Positions 34,683 through 44,465 of a stretch of 64,000 nt of DNA are shown here, in pieces. Numbering within the stretch: position 1 is the first letter of the stretch; every line of letters begins with the position of its first letter. The notes beneath the pieces were generated by a model. The model saw only the letters and a program-made list of their open reading frames with translations, was not told where the DNA came from and ran no database searches. The DNA is from DATBFG01 sp036558645 (GTDB lineage Bacteria > Acidobacteriota > Terriglobia > Terriglobales > Acidobacteriaceae), in NCBI GenBank assembly GCA_036558645.1, contig DATBFG010000030.1, positions 17,798 to 81,797 on the forward strand, written 5' to 3'. The position numbers were made by a program, and so were the translations under genes.

Positions 34683-37010
34683 CTAGCCCGCGGCAACAAG
34701 TTCCGGTTCGGTTCGCAACATCGTCTCCAGCGCACTGTCGTAAATCTCGCGCAACTCAGAGACACTTGCCGCCACGCGGATTTGCCCGTCGATCCTGATC
34801 TCCACTTGTCCGGGAACTGTTTCTCCGATCACGTCTGCCGAGAGCCCATATTTTACCGCTATCTGTTGGATTCCCGACAGGTTCATTTGGTCGCAGGAGA
34901 GAACCACCCGACTTGCATCCTCCCCAAATAGCACGCATTCAGATGGAAGGTCTTGCGAGGCTAAATCCACCTTGAAGCCTATGTTCGCGGGTAGGGAAGA
35001 TTCCACCAGTGCTACGGCCAGTCCGCCCTCAGAACAGTCGTGCGCAGAGTCAAGTAGCTCCGCGTCACTCATCTCTACTAGAGCCTTTTGCAAAGCAGCC
35101 TCTCGCTCGAGCTCGAGCTCCGGCGGGTATCCCCACATGCTTCCCAGAACTTCCTTCACGTACTCTGACGACCCAAACTCAAGCTCGGCATCCGTTGCAT
35201 CTCCCGGATCAGTCGCACGCAGAAGCACAATGCTGCGTCCCTCATTCCGAAAGGCGGGCTTCACGGCCTTGTGGACGTCCTCGAAAATCCCCACAATCCC
35301 CAGCACCGGAGTCGGATAAATCCCTTCGCCTAACGTTTCGTTGTAGAAACTGACATTGCCGCCGGTGATTGGGACTTCCAGTTCTTCGCAGGCCTTGGTT
35401 ATGCCGTCGATCACCTGCGAAAACTGCCACATGATGTGCGGCTTCTCCGGATTGCCGAAATTCAGACAATTGGTTGCGCCGATAGGAGTGGCTCCCGCGC
35501 AAGCTACATTCCGCGCCGCCTCGGCCACCGCGTGCATGGCGCCCAATCGCGGGTCCAGGTAGCACCAGCGTCCATTCCCATCCAACGCCATTGCCAAGCC
35601 CCGCTTCGATCCTTTAATACGAATCACGCCTGCATCGCCATTTCCTGGCCCTTCGACGGTGTTGGTTTGCACCATCGAGTCGTACTGCTGCCATACCCAG
35701 CGCTTGCCACAGATGTTCGGGCTGGCTAGCAATTGCTTCAGATCGCGTGTGAAATCCCGGCCAGCACCAAAAGAAATCCCTCCGGGCACATCGCGCGGAA
35801 CGGGAGGTTCCCAGCGCTCTAGCGGGCGCTTATACACGGGAGCGTCGTCGGTAAGTGCCTCGTTTGGAATGTCCGCGACGACCTTCCCATGTTCGAGCAC
35901 CCGCATCCTGCCGTCGTTCGTGACGCGGCCGATCTCCACCGCGTCTAGGCCCCACTTTTCAAAAACTCGGAAAACCTCAGCCTCGCGGCCTTTTTGCGCG
36001 ACAAGCAGCATCCGCTCCTGCGACTCGCTCAGCATGATCTCGTACGGAGTCATGCCGGTCTCACGCTGGGGGACGAGGTCCAGTTCGATTTCCGTGCCGA
36101 CTCGCCCACGCGCACCCATCTCGCACGTCGAGCAGGTAAGACCCGCCGCGCCCATGTCCTGTATGCCGACGATCGCCCCGGTTTGCATGGCTTCAAGACA
36201 GGCTTCGAGCAGTAGCTTCTCCAGGAACGGATCTCCTACTTGGACATTCGGCCTCTTTGCTTCCGACGCCTCGCTAAATTCCTCGCTGGCCATCGTCGCG
36301 CCGTGAATGCCATCTCGTCCTGTCTTCGATCCGACGTAAATGACTGGATTACTTTCTCCGGCGGCCTTGGCATAGAAAATCTGGTCGCGCCGAACCAGCC
36401 CAAGCGCGAATGCATTCACCAGCGGATTGCCGGAGTAGCAGGGCTCAAACTTGGTTTCTCCGCCAAGATTCGGCACCCCGAAACAGTTTCCGTAAGAAGC
36501 GACGCCGCTGATGACACCTTCCATCACGGAATGGTTCTTGTGAATTTCCGCTTGTGTAGGGGCTGGCGTAGTCACGTGTGTCTCAGATGGCTGTTTGATG
36601 GGGCCGAAACGCAGTGAATCCATCACCGCGACAGGTCGGGCGCCCATGGTGAAGATGTCCCGAAGGATCCCACCAACGCCAGTTGCGGCTCCCTGGAAAG
36701 GCTCAATGAATGACGGATGATTGTGGGACTCGATCTTGAAAGCGCACGCCCATCCATCGCCGATATCGATGATGCCGGCGTTTTCTCCCGGCCCCTGCAC
36801 GACAAGACGGCTACGCGTTGGCAGCCGCTTCAAATGGACACGCGATGATTTATACGAGCAGTGCTCGCTCCACATCACGCTGAAGATGCCGAGCTCCGTA
36901 ATTGTGGGTTCACGTCCGCCCAGCAAAGTCTTTATTTTTTCGTACTCGTCGGGAGTAAGGCCGTGCTCCGCAATGACAGCCGGAGTGATAGCAAGGACAG
37001 ACTGGCTCAT
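34683..37010 (-). CDS. purL: Phosphoribosylformylglycinamidine synthase, PurL subunit
   Basis: A 775-residue PurL of the small (PurLQS) type. IFSVMWSEHCSYKSSRVHLK (quoted to 20) and KIESHNHPSFIEPFQGAATGVGG mark the first ATP-binding half (quoted in part as ESHNHPS), and GGNVSFYNET with DCSEGGLAVALVES the second half. It uses ATP and ammonia channelled from PurQ to convert FGAR to FGAM. PurS and PurQ are not in the window. ATG at 37010 fits the family (MSQSVLAITPAVIAEHGL). It is divergent from selB with only 95 bp between starts. Confidence 0.95.
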   Translation of the reverse strand: MSQSVLAITPAVIAEHGLTPDEYEKIKTLLGGREPTITELGIFSVMWSEHCSYKSSRVHLKRLPTRSRLVVQGPGENAGIIDIGDGWACAFKIESHNHPSFIEPFQGAATGVGGILRDIFTMGARPVAVMDSLRFGPIKQPSETHVTTPAPTQAEIHKNHSVMEGVISGVASYGNCFGVPNLGGETKFEPCYSGNPLVNAFALGLVRRDQIFYAKAAGESNPVIYVGSKTGRDGIHGATMASEEFSEASEAKRPNVQVGDPFLEKLLLEACLEAMQTGAIVGIQDMGAAGLTCSTCEMGARGRVGTEIELDLVPQRETGMTPYEIMLSESQERMLLVAQKGREAEVFRVFEKWGLDAVEIGRVTNDGRMRVLEHGKVVADIPNEALTDDAPVYKRPLERWEPPVPRDVPGGISFGAGRDFTRDLKQLLASPNICGKRWVWQQYDSMVQTNTVEGPGNGDAGVIRIKGSKRGLAMALDGNGRWCYLDPRLGAMHAVAEAARNVACAGATPIGATNCLNFGNPEKPHIMWQFSQVIDGITKACEELEVPITGGNVSFYNETLGEGIYPTPVLGIVGIFEDVHKAVKPAFRNEGRSIVLLRATDPGDATDAELEFGSSEYVKEVLGSMWGYPPELELEREAALQKALVEMSDAELLDSAHDCSEGGLAVALVESSLPANIGFKVDLASQDLPSECVLFGEDASRVVLSCDQMNLSGIQQIAVKYGLSADVIGETVPGQVEIRIDGQIRVAASVSELREIYDSALETMLRTEPELVAAG

Positions 37011-37090
37011 GGGGATCAACTCTATTTTCGCATGTTACAGATGCGATGGATAGGGTGCGCATTCGGCTCAGTTCGCTAGCACTGCAAGGC

Positions 37091-37096
37091 TATACT
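37091..37096 (+). promoter_or_regulatory. -10 box (TATACT) 9 nt before the selB start
   Basis: TATACT ends 9 nt before the selB ATG. Transcription would begin about three bases before the start codon. No good -35 is present at 16-18 bp. No Shine-Dalgarno sequence can fit, apart from a GGGA directly touching the ATG. Confidence 0.45.
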
Positions 37097-37105
37097 GACT
37101 TGGGA

Positions 37106-38998
37106 ATGAAATCCGTTATCGTAGGCACGGCCGGACACATTGATCACGGCAAAACCGCGCTGGTCAAGGCTCTCACCGGCATTGACGCCGATCGCCTGGA
37201 AGAAGAAAAGCGTCGTGGAATCACCATCGATATCGGCTTCGCCAATCTGGATTTAACCAGCCTTTCGGGCGAAAAGTTGCATCTCGGCTTTGTTGACGTT
37301 CCCGGCCACGAGCGTTTCATCCGCAACATGTTGGCAGGTGTCGGGGGAATTGACCTTGTTCTGCTCGTAATCGCGGCGGATGAATCCATCAAACCGCAGA
37401 CTCGCGAGCACTTCGATATCTGCCGGTTGCTGGCCGTGCGTCGGGGCATCACCGTACTTACCAAGACTGACTTAGTCGACGCTGAGACCGTCGACGTGGT
37501 CAAGCTCGAAGTCGAAGAATATCTTCACGGTTCTTTTCTCGATCCAGAGCTCGCCCCTGTCATCCCGGTTAGTGCGCTGACCGGAGCGGGCCTTGGCGAC
37601 CTTAAAGAAGCGCTGGCTCGTGTCGCATTAGAAACTTCGTCCAGAGACCCGCACGCAATAACGCGGCTCCCAATCGACCGAGTGTTCAGCATGAAGGGAT
37701 TCGGGACCGTGGTCACCGGAACGCTGGTCGCCGGAACTATCCGCAACGACGATGAATTGGAAGTCTTTCCTTCGGGCCGTCGAGTTCGCATTCGCGGGGT
37801 CCAAGTTCACGGAGAATCGACAGATCAGGCTGTGGCTGGGCAGCGCACAGCTCTGAACCTGGCGGGGCTTGGCAAGGAAGACCTGGCTCGTGGCATGATG
37901 CTTGCCTCTCCCGATGTATTTCACGCCACCAATCGAATTGATACGCGTTTGACATTGTTGCCGTCAGCCAAGCCGCTCAAGGATGGTGCACGCGTCCATT
38001 TCCATGCGTACACAATGGAAACGATTGCACGGGTAAAGGTTCACGAAGGAAAACAGATCGAGCCAGGAGGAGAAAAGAACGTACGCCTTCACTTGGATGA
38101 TGCAACGCTGCTTCTCCCAAACGATCGTTTTATTCTCCGCCAATTTTCGCCTGTGATAACAATAGGTGGCGGATTCATCCTTGATGCCTCTCCATTGCTG
38201 CGCAAGCAACCTGCCACTGAACTCGCATCCTTCCTTTCGACGATGGCCTTTGGAACTGCAGAGAAGCTGCTCGAGTCACGCGTGCGGCGGCGCGGACTGA
38301 CCGGACTAGCAATAAGAGACATCCCCGGCGAGATGAACATACAAACAGGAGACGTCCGCAGATTAGCCGAGCAGGCGAAACTTCTCTGGTGCGGCCAGGT
38401 GCTCGTGACACCCGCCAGCTTTGCAACGGCGACACAAGTAGTCGTGCAGACGGTCGAGAAATTTCACGACTCCAATCCGCTGGTGAGTGGAATCAGTCGC
38501 GAAGAATTGCGAGAGCGTACGCGGTTGAGCCCAGATGTATTTCAAGGCGTGATGACCAAGCTACTCGCGGACAAGAAACTGAGCCTCGCTGGCGACCTTG
38601 TCCACGTACCAGGACGCGGCGTGGCCATGAAAGATGAGGAAACCGAGTCCAAGAAAACGATCGAAGCAGCCTTCGCGTCGGCTGGATTGAAAGTTCCTGC
38701 TCTCCAGGACGTGCTGGGCAGCCTGAAAGTCGACAAGACTCGCGCGCAAAAGATCGTTACGCTTCTCCTGCGTGATCGAGTGCTGGTTAAGATTTCAGCA
38801 GATCTGGTTTTTCACGACTCTGCTTTGAAGAAATTACGCGAGCTGATGGCTGCACAGAAGGTGAAATCGTCGAAAATCGATGTTGCTCAATTCAAGGATC
38901 TGGCCGGAGTCAGCCGCAAGTACGCTATCCCGCTCCTTGAGTATCTGGACCGCGAGCGAGTGACCAAGAGAGTGGGAGATGCGAGGGAAATACTTTAG
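37106..38998 (+). CDS. selB: Selenocysteine-specific translation elongation factor
   Basis: A 630-residue SelB. G1 is GTAGHIDHGKTALVKALTG, then the typical RLEEEKRRGITIDIGFA, G3 is DVPGHERFIRNML, and G4 is TKTD. Domains II-III resemble EF-Tu but without the ribosome-binding tail. The last 260 residues form four winged helices that bind the SECIS hairpin of mRNA. The ATG at 37106 matches the family; the frame is open 20 codons further up without homology. selA is found 6 kb away at 45012 on the other strand. No selC or selenoprotein gene is seen between. Confidence 0.95.
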   Translation: MKSVIVGTAGHIDHGKTALVKALTGIDADRLEEEKRRGITIDIGFANLDLTSLSGEKLHLGFVDVPGHERFIRNMLAGVGGIDLVLLVIAADESIKPQTREHFDICRLLAVRRGITVLTKTDLVDAETVDVVKLEVEEYLHGSFLDPELAPVIPVSALTGAGLGDLKEALARVALETSSRDPHAITRLPIDRVFSMKGFGTVVTGTLVAGTIRNDDELEVFPSGRRVRIRGVQVHGESTDQAVAGQRTALNLAGLGKEDLARGMMLASPDVFHATNRIDTRLTLLPSAKPLKDGARVHFHAYTMETIARVKVHEGKQIEPGGEKNVRLHLDDATLLLPNDRFILRQFSPVITIGGGFILDASPLLRKQPATELASFLSTMAFGTAEKLLESRVRRRGLTGLAIRDIPGEMNIQTGDVRRLAEQAKLLWCGQVLVTPASFATATQVVVQTVEKFHDSNPLVSGISREELRERTRLSPDVFQGVMTKLLADKKLSLAGDLVHVPGRGVAMKDEETESKKTIEAAFASAGLKVPALQDVLGSLKVDKTRAQKIVTLLLRDRVLVKISADLVFHDSALKKLRELMAAQKVKSSKIDVAQFKDLAGVSRKYAIPLLEYLDRERVTKRVGDAREIL

Positions 38999-39001
38999 AA
39001 C

Positions 39002-39160
39002 AAGGTTTCAAGTTTCAAGGTTTCAGAGTTTCAAAGCGTTTCTGGTTTCAAGTTCTAGCGTTTTCCTGGGAAGTAGCTCTTATTCAACAAACCTAAATCT
39101 AAGAATTGACTAGACACTAAAAACCAGAAACCTTGAAACGCTGAAACCTTGCAACCCTAA
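39002..39160. repeat. Inverted heptamer-repeat element between selB and an AhpD-like gene
   Basis: Left arm 39002-39054 has GTTTCA copies starting at 39005, 39012, 39020, 39028 and 39045 (plus GTTTCT at 39038), spaced mostly 7-8 bp. Right arm 39117-39160 has GAAAC at 39127, 39135 and 39143, the reverse complement of the left arm. About 62 bp of unrelated sequence separates the arms. The transcript could fold into a long imperfect hairpin and may terminate both convergent genes. Confidence 0.75.
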
Positions 39161-39168
39161 ACGTGTAT

Positions 39169-39696
39169 TTATACCTTCTCTTCCGGTATCTCCAACTCCA
39201 ATCCCAGCGGATCGGTAAAGCGATTTGTCAGGTTAACCAAGCCCGTGAGCAGGTGAATATCGAGAATTTCTGCGTCGGAGAAATGTTTCTTTAATTCAAT
39301 GAAATCTTCCTCGTTCACATCGCGCGACGAGCGGGTGAGTTTCTCGGCGTACTGCAGAGCAACACGCTCTTTTTCCCCATATCGGCTGTAATCGCCACTT
39401 TTCAGTGCTGTCCAGTCATCTGCGGTGAGCCCTGCGCGCTTTGAGGCCGCTACATGGTGTTGCATGCAGTATCGACAGCCATTCATCATGGATACCCGAA
39501 TGTAAATGCTCTCATACAGCTTGCGGTCTAGCCCGCGCGCAACGCAGGAGTAGAAGCTGAGAAAGTTCTTCAGCAATTCGGGCCGTTGGGCCAGAACTTT
39601 CTGCGCATTCCCTGGCTTGCCACGAAAAAACTTGTCATAAATATCTTTCACATCGGGTGGCGCCTGATCAGGTTCGACGTAGCTGATGCGTGCCAT
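39169..39696 (-). CDS. Carboxymuconolactone decarboxylase/AhpD-like peroxidase-related protein
   Basis: A 175-residue helical AhpD-fold protein. The redox motif CRYCMQHH (C74, C77, H81) is the CxxCxxxH of the alkylhydroperoxidase-like branch. Flanking MMNG and SKRAGL are typical of the 'uncharacterised peroxidase-related' subfamily. Likely acts as a thiol-based peroxidase or disulfide reductase. The motif has Cys, not Sec, at both positions, so it is not a selenoprotein. It is divergent from the GNAT gene, with starts 72 bp apart. Confidence 0.85.
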   Translation of the reverse strand: MARISYVEPDQAPPDVKDIYDKFFRGKPGNAQKVLAQRPELLKNFLSFYSCVARGLDRKLYESIYIRVSMMNGCRYCMQHHVAASKRAGLTADDWTALKSGDYSRYGEKERVALQYAEKLTRSSRDVNEEDFIELKKHFSDAEILDIHLLTGLVNLTNRFTDPLGLELEIPEEKV

Positions 39697-39768
39697 AAGA
39701 GCCTCTTTCTATCTGCGACCGTATAATGAATGCAAGCCGCTGAATCCGCCCTGAGGAAGTGACCTGTC

Positions 39769-40248
39769 ATGCTCTCAATTCGACCCGCGACTGTCAATGA
39801 TGCCGGGCTTCTCTTGTCGTTGATTCGCGAACTGGCCGACTACGAGCACGAACTGAGTTCGGTAACAATTACTGAATCTCAATTGACCCAGCATGGCTTC
39901 GGCGCGAACCCCAAGTTTCGCGCGCTGATCGCAGAGTGGGATGGCCAGGCCGCAGGGTATGCACTATTCTTTCCCTTTTTCAGCACGTGGACAGGACCGC
40001 AGATGTTTCTCGAGGATGTCTTCGTGCGTCCGCAGCTCCGTGGCAAAGGAATCGGGACAGCCCTGATGGCGCAAGTTGCCCGAGTCGCCCGCGAGGAAAA
40101 CTGCTTTGCCATGCGCTGGGAGGTGTTGGGATGGAACGAGCCATCGATCAAGACTTACCTTGGGATGGGAGCAGAGTTTCTTGAGGATTGGAAGTTGATG
40201 TGGCTGACGGGAGGCTCGCTTCATAATCTGGCGCAGCAGGCAGCATGA
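39769..40248 (+). CDS. GNAT-family N-acetyltransferase (SSAT-like)
   Basis: A 159-residue acetyltransferase. The acetyl-CoA loop is RPQLRGKGIGTALM (Q/RxxGxG/A as RGKGIG, about residues 88-93). LEDVFVRP before it and WNEPSIKTYLGMGAEFL after it follow the spermidine/spermine acetyltransferase-like branch. The substrate could be a polyamine, a thialysine-like amine or another small amine. A TATAAT box sits at 39722 and GAGGAAGTG supplies the ribosome site. Its stop overlaps the trmFO ATG by four bases (ATGA). Confidence 0.85.
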   Translation: MLSIRPATVNDAGLLLSLIRELADYEHELSSVTITESQLTQHGFGANPKFRALIAEWDGQAAGYALFFPFFSTWTGPQMFLEDVFVRPQLRGKGIGTALMAQVARVAREENCFAMRWEVLGWNEPSIKTYLGMGAEFLEDWKLMWLTGGSLHNLAQQAA

Positions 40249-41630
40249 GCAATCGTGTACGGATCATCGGCGCAGGGCTCGCCGGCTCAGAGGCGGCATG
40301 GCAATGTGCGCGGCGCGGTGTGGCCGTCGAACTGTACGAGATGCGTCCCACACGCTCGACGCCTGCTCATCAGACATCTGCCTTCGCAGAACTTGTCTGC
40401 TCCAACTCGCTGAAATCGGATTCGGAAAACACCGCTCCCTGGTTGCTAAAGCAGGAGATGCAGCGTGCCGGCTCACTGCTTCTGGCGATCGCCCGCGAAT
40501 GTGCCGTTCCCGCCGGCCACGCGTTGGCTGTTGATCGGACGACCTTTGCAGCACGCGTCACGGAAGCTATCTCGCGCGAACCACTCATCACCATCCGCCG
40601 TGAAGAAGTCCACAAGATTCAAGAAAGCGAATTAACAATCATCGCAACCGGCCCCCTCACATCGGACGCGCTCGCAACTGAAATAGCGCGACTGAGCTCC
40701 GTTGCCACTAATTCAGAGACAGAACAAATCACGCCACAGCATCATCTCTATTTCTACGATTCCATCAGTCCGATCGTTGAAGCGGATTCAATTGCCATGT
40801 CGCGCGTATACATGGCAGCCCGTTATGACAAGGGTACTGCCGACTACATCAATTGCCCGATGACCCGCGAAGAATATGACCGCTTCTATGATGCGTTGCT
40901 TTCCGCGCAGTCGGTCGAGGAACGCGATTGGGAGAAGCTTAACTACTTCGAGGGATGCCTGCCGATCGAAGAGATCGCACGCCGAGGCCGTGACACTCTG
41001 CGCTTTGGGCCGATGAAGCCGGTTGGTCTACGTGATCCGAGGACCGGAATTCAGCCTTACGCAGTCGTGCAGTTGCGACAGGAAAATCTGCGCGCGGATT
41101 CTTACAATCTTGTCGGATTTCAGAATCACTTAAAGTTCGCCGACCAAGCGCGTGTGCTCCGCCTGATTCCAGGACTCGAGAACGCCCGCTTCCTGCGCTA
41201 CGGCCAGATTCATCGCAATACTTACATCAACAGTCCGGTCCTTCTTTCTGAAACACTACAGATGAAGCAACATTCGCAAGTTCTTTTCGCCGGACAGATT
41301 TGCGGAGTGGAAGGTTATGTAGAATCCATCGCGACGGGACTTTTGGCGGGAGTACATGCGGCGGCTCTGGCAACTGGCGCAGACCCGGTATCTCCTCCGC
41401 GCGCCACCGCCTTTGGATCACTGATTCACTACATCACACATGCTGATCCGAAAAAGTTTCAGCCGGCGAATATTACGTTCGACCTCTTGCCTTCGCTCGA
41501 GAAGAAGATTCGCGACCGCGCAGAACGACACCGCCTGCAATGCGAGCTGGCACTTCGGGAGTTTAGTTCGTGGTGGGAGAAAGTTGCTGCTTTGCTGGCG
41601 TCTAGTTCTGTCACCCATAGCGAAGCATGA
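40245..41630 (+). CDS. trmFO: Folate/FAD-dependent tRNA (uracil-54-C5)-methyltransferase
   Basis: A 461-residue TrmFO (GidA-like). The FAD motif is VRIIGAGLAGSEAAWQCA. ELVCSNSLKSD with the conserved catalytic-region Cys follows at about residue 48. FAGQICGVEGYVESIATGL near residue 350 is diagnostic, with the second key Cys. It makes ribothymidine at position 54 of tRNA using methylenetetrahydrofolate. It is coupled to the GNAT gene by the ATGA overlap. Confidence 0.95.
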   Translation: MSNRVRIIGAGLAGSEAAWQCARRGVAVELYEMRPTRSTPAHQTSAFAELVCSNSLKSDSENTAPWLLKQEMQRAGSLLLAIARECAVPAGHALAVDRTTFAARVTEAISREPLITIRREEVHKIQESELTIIATGPLTSDALATEIARLSSVATNSETEQITPQHHLYFYDSISPIVEADSIAMSRVYMAARYDKGTADYINCPMTREEYDRFYDALLSAQSVEERDWEKLNYFEGCLPIEEIARRGRDTLRFGPMKPVGLRDPRTGIQPYAVVQLRQENLRADSYNLVGFQNHLKFADQARVLRLIPGLENARFLRYGQIHRNTYINSPVLLSETLQMKQHSQVLFAGQICGVEGYVESIATGLLAGVHAAALATGADPVSPPRATAFGSLIHYITHADPKKFQPANITFDLLPSLEKKIRDRAERHRLQCELALREFSSWWEKVAALLASSSVTHSEA

Positions 41631-41653
41631 GCCGGAAGCTTGAAAACGAGCAT

Positions 41654-44020
41654 CTACGCCGTTCGCAGTGCCCTGCTCAACATCAGTGCTAGCAAGTAAG
41701 CTCCCGCTCCGCACGCCATGGTGATGTTCAACCCGAATTGGATTGCGATGACCATCGCCATCACCGAACCCAGAACGCTCGACGCCGCATTCATTGCCCA
41801 GGCCCATTCAACGGAATTCTGATTTTCTCCTCGCGCCAGGTCAACAAGCGCGCGAAGGCCGGTGGGGAACGGCATCCCCATCGCGAATCCCAACGGCACC
41901 AGGATCATTGCGCTGACCAGTAGTTTCACTGCGAACGGCGATCCCACCAAGGTATTCAGAATTCCCGGAAGCACGAAAACATAAATCAGCAAGGCCGCAA
42001 TGATGAGAGCTAGCGGCAGCCGGCAATGTTTCGTTTCGGCCATCCACCTGCGTGAGGCAAGGCTGCCCGCACCGCTCGAGAGCAGCATTAAAAACACGAC
42101 CACCGTTAACGCATAAGTAGGATGTCCCAGGAACAACACAAATCGCTGAATGAAAGCAATCTCTACCAGAATGTATCCCAGGCCAACCGCGACGAAATAC
42201 AGAAGCGGCAGCATGCGGTGACCCCCGGTGGTTCGCAATGCAAGCGGAACGATCAAAAATGCCAGCACCGCAAGCACTGAAATGATGAATACCATTCCCA
42301 ACACCGCCACGCCGAGATTCACCTTCCAGTCGATTCCCTGTTGCAGCGAGGTTTCCTTGAACATTTGTCCCAGCTTCAAGGTAAAGAAGAAAAATGGCGA
42401 GTTGTCATTCACGGGCGCGACATTGTATGGATATCGCGCCGCGAAGCCATACGGATCATTGCCGAGGATCAATTGCGTGAATGGATTATCTTCATGCTTC
42501 GTCGGGAGATACAGCCCGACCAACGCAGGATGGGCCGCTAAATGATTTTGTACTGCCTTCTCTTCCTCCGCGGTAAATGCAGTCTTTTTCGCCAGTACCG
42601 CAACCGGGATGCCGTCTTCGTCAAGGTCCCCTTCAGAAACGACGATGAAGTTTTGAGAAGTTTCTTGTACTCCAAGTTGATGCAGCGCGCTCATCGCCAC
42701 GGAAACTACGCGCATCGCCTCACGCGGCTGTCGAAATTCCCACCGGGTTATCGCGAGCATGCCATCGGGTTTCAGGTGCGTGAAGTACTCGCGAAAAGCA
42801 TCCTCGGTGTACAGGCTGTTTTCGCTCAACGCAAATGCCCCTGCGGCGGTCGAAGCCCAGGTATCAACCAGCGTCATTTGCACCACGTCGTATTGCTGAT
42901 CAGAATTGCGAATGAACGAGCGCCCATCGCTCACGTGAATGTGTACTTCGGGCCGCTGATAAAGATGATAGGAATAGTCCGCATAAAGGTCGCGCATGAC
43001 CGTGTCAGCAATGATCGGATTGATCTCGATCCCTGTCACATTCGAACTGCCATTCGCCACTGCGCGCAAGACATCGACTCCGCCTCCAGGGCCAATAATT
43101 GCGTATTCGCCATGCGGACGCAGTATGTTGGCGACTGCGGGCGGCGCTGACATCAGATTGTGTTCCCACTCGGTGCCTTTCCATTGCTTCGGATCGGCGT
43201 TCATGATGTACGTGGAAGCATCCGCATCGATAACGACTGCCTTAGCAGCGCCCTGGCGATCGACTTCTACGCGGGAAATCGCATTCCACCGCGCGAATTC
43301 AACCCACGAACGGTCGCGGAACAGCCCCTTGGCATAAATAACGTCGATCCATCTTCCCGAATAATTCGCTGCAATGAGCGAGATCAGGATTACGGCCAAC
43401 CCGAAGGCCAGGTAGCGCGGCCGCCTACTTACAGCCCAGACCGCACTTGCCGCCGCGGCGACGACGGCTGCAAAGACAATTGTGTTAGGACCGCCAATAC
43501 AGTTAAGCAGAGGAACAATGCCGAGGCACGCAGCCGCCCCACCGGCCAGATCAGCGCCATACATCCGCGGAATGTGCTCATGCTCTCGCGCAAAGATCAC
43601 TGAGAATTGCAGTCCAGTCAAAAAGAACGGCACAGCGGAAGTCAGGTAGATCGCCGTAAGCCGCAAAAAGTTGCTGCGCGAAAACTCAAGCGATACCGGC
43701 ACATGCAGCACGATTTCGAGCACGAAAGGTATCAGCATGGCATTGACCGCGCACAGGGTTGCCATCATGCGCCGTGTCTCGAAACGGGCCAGCCACGTCT
43801 TGCTTATGTGAGCAAATACTCCTCCGGCGCCCAAGCCAAGCAAGGCAATGGAGATCGCCAGGAAGGCGAAGTGATAGAACAGGATGACCGAGAAAAGCCG
43901 CGTCAGGGCCAGTTCCAGCAGTAACGCCGCAAAGCTGCTGAGGGCAAGTCCTGTGAGCAACCCTTGTTGGCGAAACTTCGTATCAGACCCGAGATAAGGT
44001 GCGGTTAGAGTCGAAGACAT
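41654..44020 (-). CDS. Polytopic membrane protein with a spermidine-synthase-like domain
   Basis: A 788-residue protein of three parts. Residues about 20-235 hold seven or so membrane helices. A soluble spermidine-synthase-like Rossmann domain spans about 245-530, with IIGPGGGVDVLRAVANG, the acidic GIEINP and YDVVQMTLVDTWAST. Residues about 560-785 hold six further helices. The polyamine synthase catalytic Asp-rich gate is not obvious, so it may not make polyamines. Such fused proteins are common in acidobacteria and myxobacteria and their substrate is unknown. It ends the recG - selA - DUF488 - acpS gene run, and is convergent with trmFO. Confidence 0.8.
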   Translation of the reverse strand: MSSTLTAPYLGSDTKFRQQGLLTGLALSSFAALLLELALTRLFSVILFYHFAFLAISIALLGLGAGGVFAHISKTWLARFETRRMMATLCAVNAMLIPFVLEIVLHVPVSLEFSRSNFLRLTAIYLTSAVPFFLTGLQFSVIFAREHEHIPRMYGADLAGGAAACLGIVPLLNCIGGPNTIVFAAVVAAAASAVWAVSRRPRYLAFGLAVILISLIAANYSGRWIDVIYAKGLFRDRSWVEFARWNAISRVEVDRQGAAKAVVIDADASTYIMNADPKQWKGTEWEHNLMSAPPAVANILRPHGEYAIIGPGGGVDVLRAVANGSSNVTGIEINPIIADTVMRDLYADYSYHLYQRPEVHIHVSDGRSFIRNSDQQYDVVQMTLVDTWASTAAGAFALSENSLYTEDAFREYFTHLKPDGMLAITRWEFRQPREAMRVVSVAMSALHQLGVQETSQNFIVVSEGDLDEDGIPVAVLAKKTAFTAEEEKAVQNHLAAHPALVGLYLPTKHEDNPFTQLILGNDPYGFAARYPYNVAPVNDNSPFFFFTLKLGQMFKETSLQQGIDWKVNLGVAVLGMVFIISVLAVLAFLIVPLALRTTGGHRMLPLLYFVAVGLGYILVEIAFIQRFVLFLGHPTYALTVVVFLMLLSSGAGSLASRRWMAETKHCRLPLALIIAALLIYVFVLPGILNTLVGSPFAVKLLVSAMILVPLGFAMGMPFPTGLRALVDLARGENQNSVEWAWAMNAASSVLGSVMAMVIAIQFGLNITMACGAGAYLLALMLSRALRTA

Positions 44021-44053
44021 GCGAGAACCGACTGGGAAGTCTACCAGAGGGCA

Positions 44054-44431
44054 TCAGTTTTCGAGGATGACCTGGGCAAGCGCTTGCGTTTCTGTGTGCG
44101 TGAGAGAGAGTGCAACATGAGCCACACCCAGTTTGGCTGCGAATTCGGCTGCCTTACCATGAAAGGCGATCGTGGGACGCCCGCCGGGTTGGCGGCAGAC
44201 TTCCACATCTCGCCAGCGCACTCCATAGTTCCAGCCAGTGCCCAAAGCCTTCATCCCTGCTTCTTTGGCGGCAAATCGCGCCGCATAGCGTTCAATGCGG
44301 TTCGCCTTCGTATCGCAGTAATGGATTTCAGCTTCGGTAAACACCCGATGAAGGAACCTGTCGCCATAACGGTTGATCGCTTCCGCAATCCGCGGCACTT
44401 CGGCGATATCGATTCCCGTTCCGACGATCAT
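44054..44431 (-). CDS. acpS: Holo-[acyl-carrier-protein] synthase
   Basis: A 125-residue AcpS. GTGIDIAEVPRI holds the Mg-binding Asp. RFAAKEAGMKALGTG holds the Glu and Lys of the active site. It transfers 4'-phosphopantetheine from CoA to acyl carrier protein. It lies 33 bp upstream of the membrane protein gene and 34 bp after the DUF488 gene, all on the minus strand. Confidence 0.95.
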   Translation of the reverse strand: MIVGTGIDIAEVPRIAEAINRYGDRFLHRVFTEAEIHYCDTKANRIERYAARFAAKEAGMKALGTGWNYGVRWRDVEVCRQPGGRPTIAFHGKAAEFAAKLGVAHVALSLTHTETQALAQVILEN

Positions 44432-44465
44432 CCCATGAAGTTAGCACACTCACCGGGACTTAACC

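Noticed and set aside
39002..39160. A CRISPR array between selB and the AhpD-like gene
   Set aside because: The repeats are only 7-8 bp, degenerate, without 25-40 bp spacers, and no cas genes are in the window.
39169..39696. The AhpD-like protein as a selenoprotein
   Set aside because: Both redox positions are TGC/TGT-type cysteine codons in frame; there is no in-frame TGA.
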